Source: Bacteroidota bacterium (GTDB lineage Bacteria; Bacteroidota; Bacteroidia; Bacteroidales; Prolixibacteraceae). From it: a stretch of 9,189 nt of DNA. Numbering within the stretch: position 1 is the first letter of the stretch; every line of letters begins with the position of its first letter. Made by a program: the position numbers and the translations under genes. This document shows positions 7,111 to 9,189 of the stretch, in pieces. Below the pieces are notes generated by a model that was not told the origin of the DNA, did no database searches, and worked only from the letters and a program-made list of their open reading frames with translations. The stretch is from the NCBI GenBank assembly GCA_023488865.1, contig JAMDDG010000009.1:1-9189 (forward strand), written 5' to 3'.

Positions 7111-9189
7111 ATGGAAAACAGAACTTTCACTCGTTTGCCGGGAATCCCTAAGCTGTTTCTGGTGGCTTTTTGTCTGGTTTTTGCCGGTTCATCGTATGCA
7201 CAAAAAGAACTGGTCAATTATGTAAATACCTTACAGGGGACCAATTCCCAACATGAACTGACCCACGGGAATACCTATCCCACGTTGGCGCTGCCGTGGG
7301 GAATGAATTTTTGGACCCCGCAAACTGGCGTGAACAGGGACGGATGGATTTATCAGTATCCCAAAGACTCCATTCGCGGATTCCGTCAGACACACCAATG
7401 CAGTTCCTGGACCAGGGACTATGCCGCTTTTTCGTTGATGCCGGTGTCGGGAAATCTGCAGGTCAACCAGTTCAAACGTGCATTAAAGTTTCGCCACGAA
7501 AAAGAGGTTGCCAAACCCAATTATTACCGGGTAACTTTTGAAAACAAAATAACTACCGAGATGTCGCCAACCGAACGGGGCGTCTATTTCCGCTTCAGTT
7601 TTCCCAAAGGCAAAGATGCCTATGTCGTACTGGATGCGAACAGTGGCGGCAGCATGGTGAAAATTGATCCCGAACATCGGAAAATTATTGGTTATTGCAA
7701 GAATGCCAACCACTCTGTGCCGAAGGGATTTGTTAACTATTTTGTGGTCTATTTCGATAAACCGTTTTCTGCGTTTGGAACCTGGAAAAATGGCGGTGAC
7801 ATACTTACTCCCGGGAACAAAGAAGCTGAAGATGATTATGTAGGCGCCTACGTGCGGTTCAACCTAGGTGTAACGGCCGAAGCCAGGGTCGCTTCCTCAT
7901 TTATCAGTCTGGAGCAGGCCGAACGAAATTTGCAGCAGGAATTTGCGGGCTTCAAAACACTGGGAAATGCAAAAGAGGCAGCAGCAAAAGCCTGGAACAA
8001 GCAATTGGGCAAAATAGAAGTGGAAGGTGGCACTGCAGAAGAAAAGGCCACATTTTATTCCTGTTTCTTCCGTTCAATGCTATTCCCCAGACAGTTTTAT
8101 GAATATGATGCCGATAAACAGCCCATTTATTACAGCACTTACGATGGTAAAATCCACAACGGATATATGTTTACGGATACAGGTTTCTGGGATACCTTCC
8201 GGGCGCAATTTCCCCTGAATATCCTTCTCCATCCTGAGATGCACGGTCGTTACGTCAAATCGCTGGTAGATGCATACGACCAAAGTGGGTGGCTACCTTC
8301 CTGGGCCTTCCCGGGTCACAGCGACGGAATGGTGGGCAATCATGCGGCCTCCCTGCTGGCAGATGCCTGGGTGAAGGGTGTCAGGACTTTCGATCCTAAA
8401 AAAGCGCTGGAGGCGATGTACCACGAAGCGACCAACAAAGGTCCCTACGGGCCATCCAACGGACGCGACGGCTGGAAAGAATATTTTACTTTGGGCTATG
8501 TCCCCTATCCTGAGTATCGGGAGGCTGTTGCCAAAACGCTGGAGTTTTGTTACGATGATTTCTGTGCCATGCAGGTTGCCCGTCTTACCGGCAATTCCTT
8601 TTATGAAGGGGTGTTCGGACGTCAGATATTCAACTATAAAAATGTGTACGATCCTTCTACCCGGTTTATGCGCGGACGCAACAGCAAGGGTGAATGGACC
8701 CCCAATTTTGATCCCAAGGAATGGGGAGGCCCATATACCGAGGGATCAGCCTGGCATTATCACTGGTCTGTTTTTCATGATATCCAGGGTTTGATCAACC
8801 TGATGGGCGGCGACCACAATTTTGTTGCCAAACTTGACTCGGTCTTTTCTGAACCCAATACCTTCAAAGTGGGAACTTACGGACGGGTAATTCACGAAAT
8901 GTCTGAAATGGCCATGATCAACATGGGCCAATATGCCCACGGGAACCAGCCGATCCAGCACATGATCTATTTATACGATTATGCAGGTGAACCCTGGAAA
9001 ACCCAGTACTGGGCGCGGGAAGCGATGAGCAGGCTATACAATTCCGGTCCTGACGGATATCCCGGCGACGAAGATCAGGGTCAGACCTCTTCGTGGTATG
9101 TGATCAGCGCATTGGGGTTGTATTCGGTTTGTCCGGGTACGGACCAGTACGTTATAGGAAGTCCGGCATTTCCAAAAATGACCGTTCAT
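7111..9189 (+). CDS. Secreted GH92 alpha-mannosidase, 3' end outside the window
   Basis: The frame is open from ATG 7111 to the last base (693 codons, no stop), so only the C-terminus is missing; GH92 enzymes are usually about 740-780 residues. Residues 1-30 form a signal peptidase I leader (hydrophobic LFLVAFCLVFAG, cleavage after SSYA); no lipobox fits, so a soluble periplasmic or exported enzyme is expected. GH92 enzymes are Ca2+-dependent, inverting exo-alpha-mannosidases. Visible blocks: THGNTYPTLALPWGMN (51-66), FRQTHQCSSWTRDY (91-104), GFWDTFRA, YTEGSAWHYHW (E544), VIHEM (H595, E596), YAHGNQPIQHMIYLYDYAGEPW (608 onward, split by N612-Q613) and GDEDQGQTSSWY (D653, D655). From memory, BT3990 of Bacteroides thetaiotaomicron uses E533 as acid, D642 and D644 as base, and H584 and E585 in the +1 site; all five align at a constant offset of 11. 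This favours alpha-1,2-mannosidase activity, without proving linkage. It may be cotranscribed with the DUF4105 gene. Confidence 0.93.
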   Translation, partial: MENRTFTRLPGIPKLFLVAFCLVFAGSSYAQKELVNYVNTLQGTNSQHELTHGNTYPTLALPWGMNFWTPQTGVNRDGWIYQYPKDSIRGFRQTHQCSSWTRDYAAFSLMPVSGNLQVNQFKRALKFRHEKEVAKPNYYRVTFENKITTEMSPTERGVYFRFSFPKGKDAYVVLDANSGGSMVKIDPEHRKIIGYCKNANHSVPKGFVNYFVVYFDKPFSAFGTWKNGGDILTPGNKEAEDDYVGAYVRFNLGVTAEARVASSFISLEQAERNLQQEFAGFKTLGNAKEAAAKAWNKQLGKIEVEGGTAEEKATFYSCFFRSMLFPRQFYEYDADKQPIYYSTYDGKIHNGYMFTDTGFWDTFRAQFPLNILLHPEMHGRYVKSLVDAYDQSGWLPSWAFPGHSDGMVGNHAASLLADAWVKGVRTFDPKKALEAMYHEATNKGPYGPSNGRDGWKEYFTLGYVPYPEYREAVAKTLEFCYDDFCAMQVARLTGNSFYEGVFGRQIFNYKNVYDPSTRFMRGRNSKGEWTPNFDPKEWGGPYTEGSAWHYHWSVFHDIQGLINLMGGDHNFVAKLDSVFSEPNTFKVGTYGRVIHEMSEMAMINMGQYAHGNQPIQHMIYLYDYAGEPWKTQYWAREAMSRLYNSGPDGYPGDEDQGQTSSWYVISALGLYSVCPGTDQYVIGSPAFPKMTVH

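Noticed and set aside
8378..8794. A 138-codon open frame inside the GH92 gene.
   Set aside because: It is a +1-shifted frame within a clearly coding GH92 region, rich in Pro and Arg and lacking any family resemblance.

Overview
The window looks like chromosomal DNA from a Bacteroidota bacterium, most likely an environmental or gut-type Bacteroidales/Marinilabiliales relative; the exact taxon cannot be read from sequence alone. The reasons are AT-rich leaders without clear Shine-Dalgarno sequences, a secreted GH92 alpha-mannosidase, an Lnb_N/DUF4105 membrane protein, a DUF1761 protein and a fused OtsA-OtsB trehalose enzyme, a combination typical of that phylum. There are six protein genes and no sign of tRNA, rRNA, CRISPR, insertion sequence or phage.

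Left half (1-5113), AT-rich: a GH15 glucoamylase/trehalase-like hydrolase (cut by the left edge), a convergent NhaD-type Na+/H+ antiporter that overlaps its 3' end by 11 bases, and, divergent from nhaD, a bifunctional trehalose-6-phosphate synthase/phosphatase. Together these read as a salt and osmotic stress module: OtsAB makes trehalose from UDP-glucose and glucose-6-phosphate, the GH15 enzyme may break trehalose down again, and NhaD exports sodium. The nhaD start is moved to 2794, which leaves a 90-base divergent control region between nhaD and otsAB.

Middle (5114-5423): a 310-base stretch with no convincing gene and a possible Bacteroidota-type -7 promoter element near its right end.

Right half (5424-9189): three same-strand genes. 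They are a small four-helix DUF1761 membrane protein, an Lnb_N/DUF4105 protein with an exported His/Cys domain and about five C-terminal membrane helices, and a secreted GH92 alpha-mannosidase that runs off the right edge. The GH92 frame is open from 7111 to the last base and is easy to miss because it has no stop codon in the window. Base composition rises from about one third G+C in the left genes to about one half in the last two, suggesting that the two halves have different histories. I see no clearly new system. The points most worth a second look are the trehalose/sodium gene set and the possible permuted papain-like active site in the DUF4105 protein.
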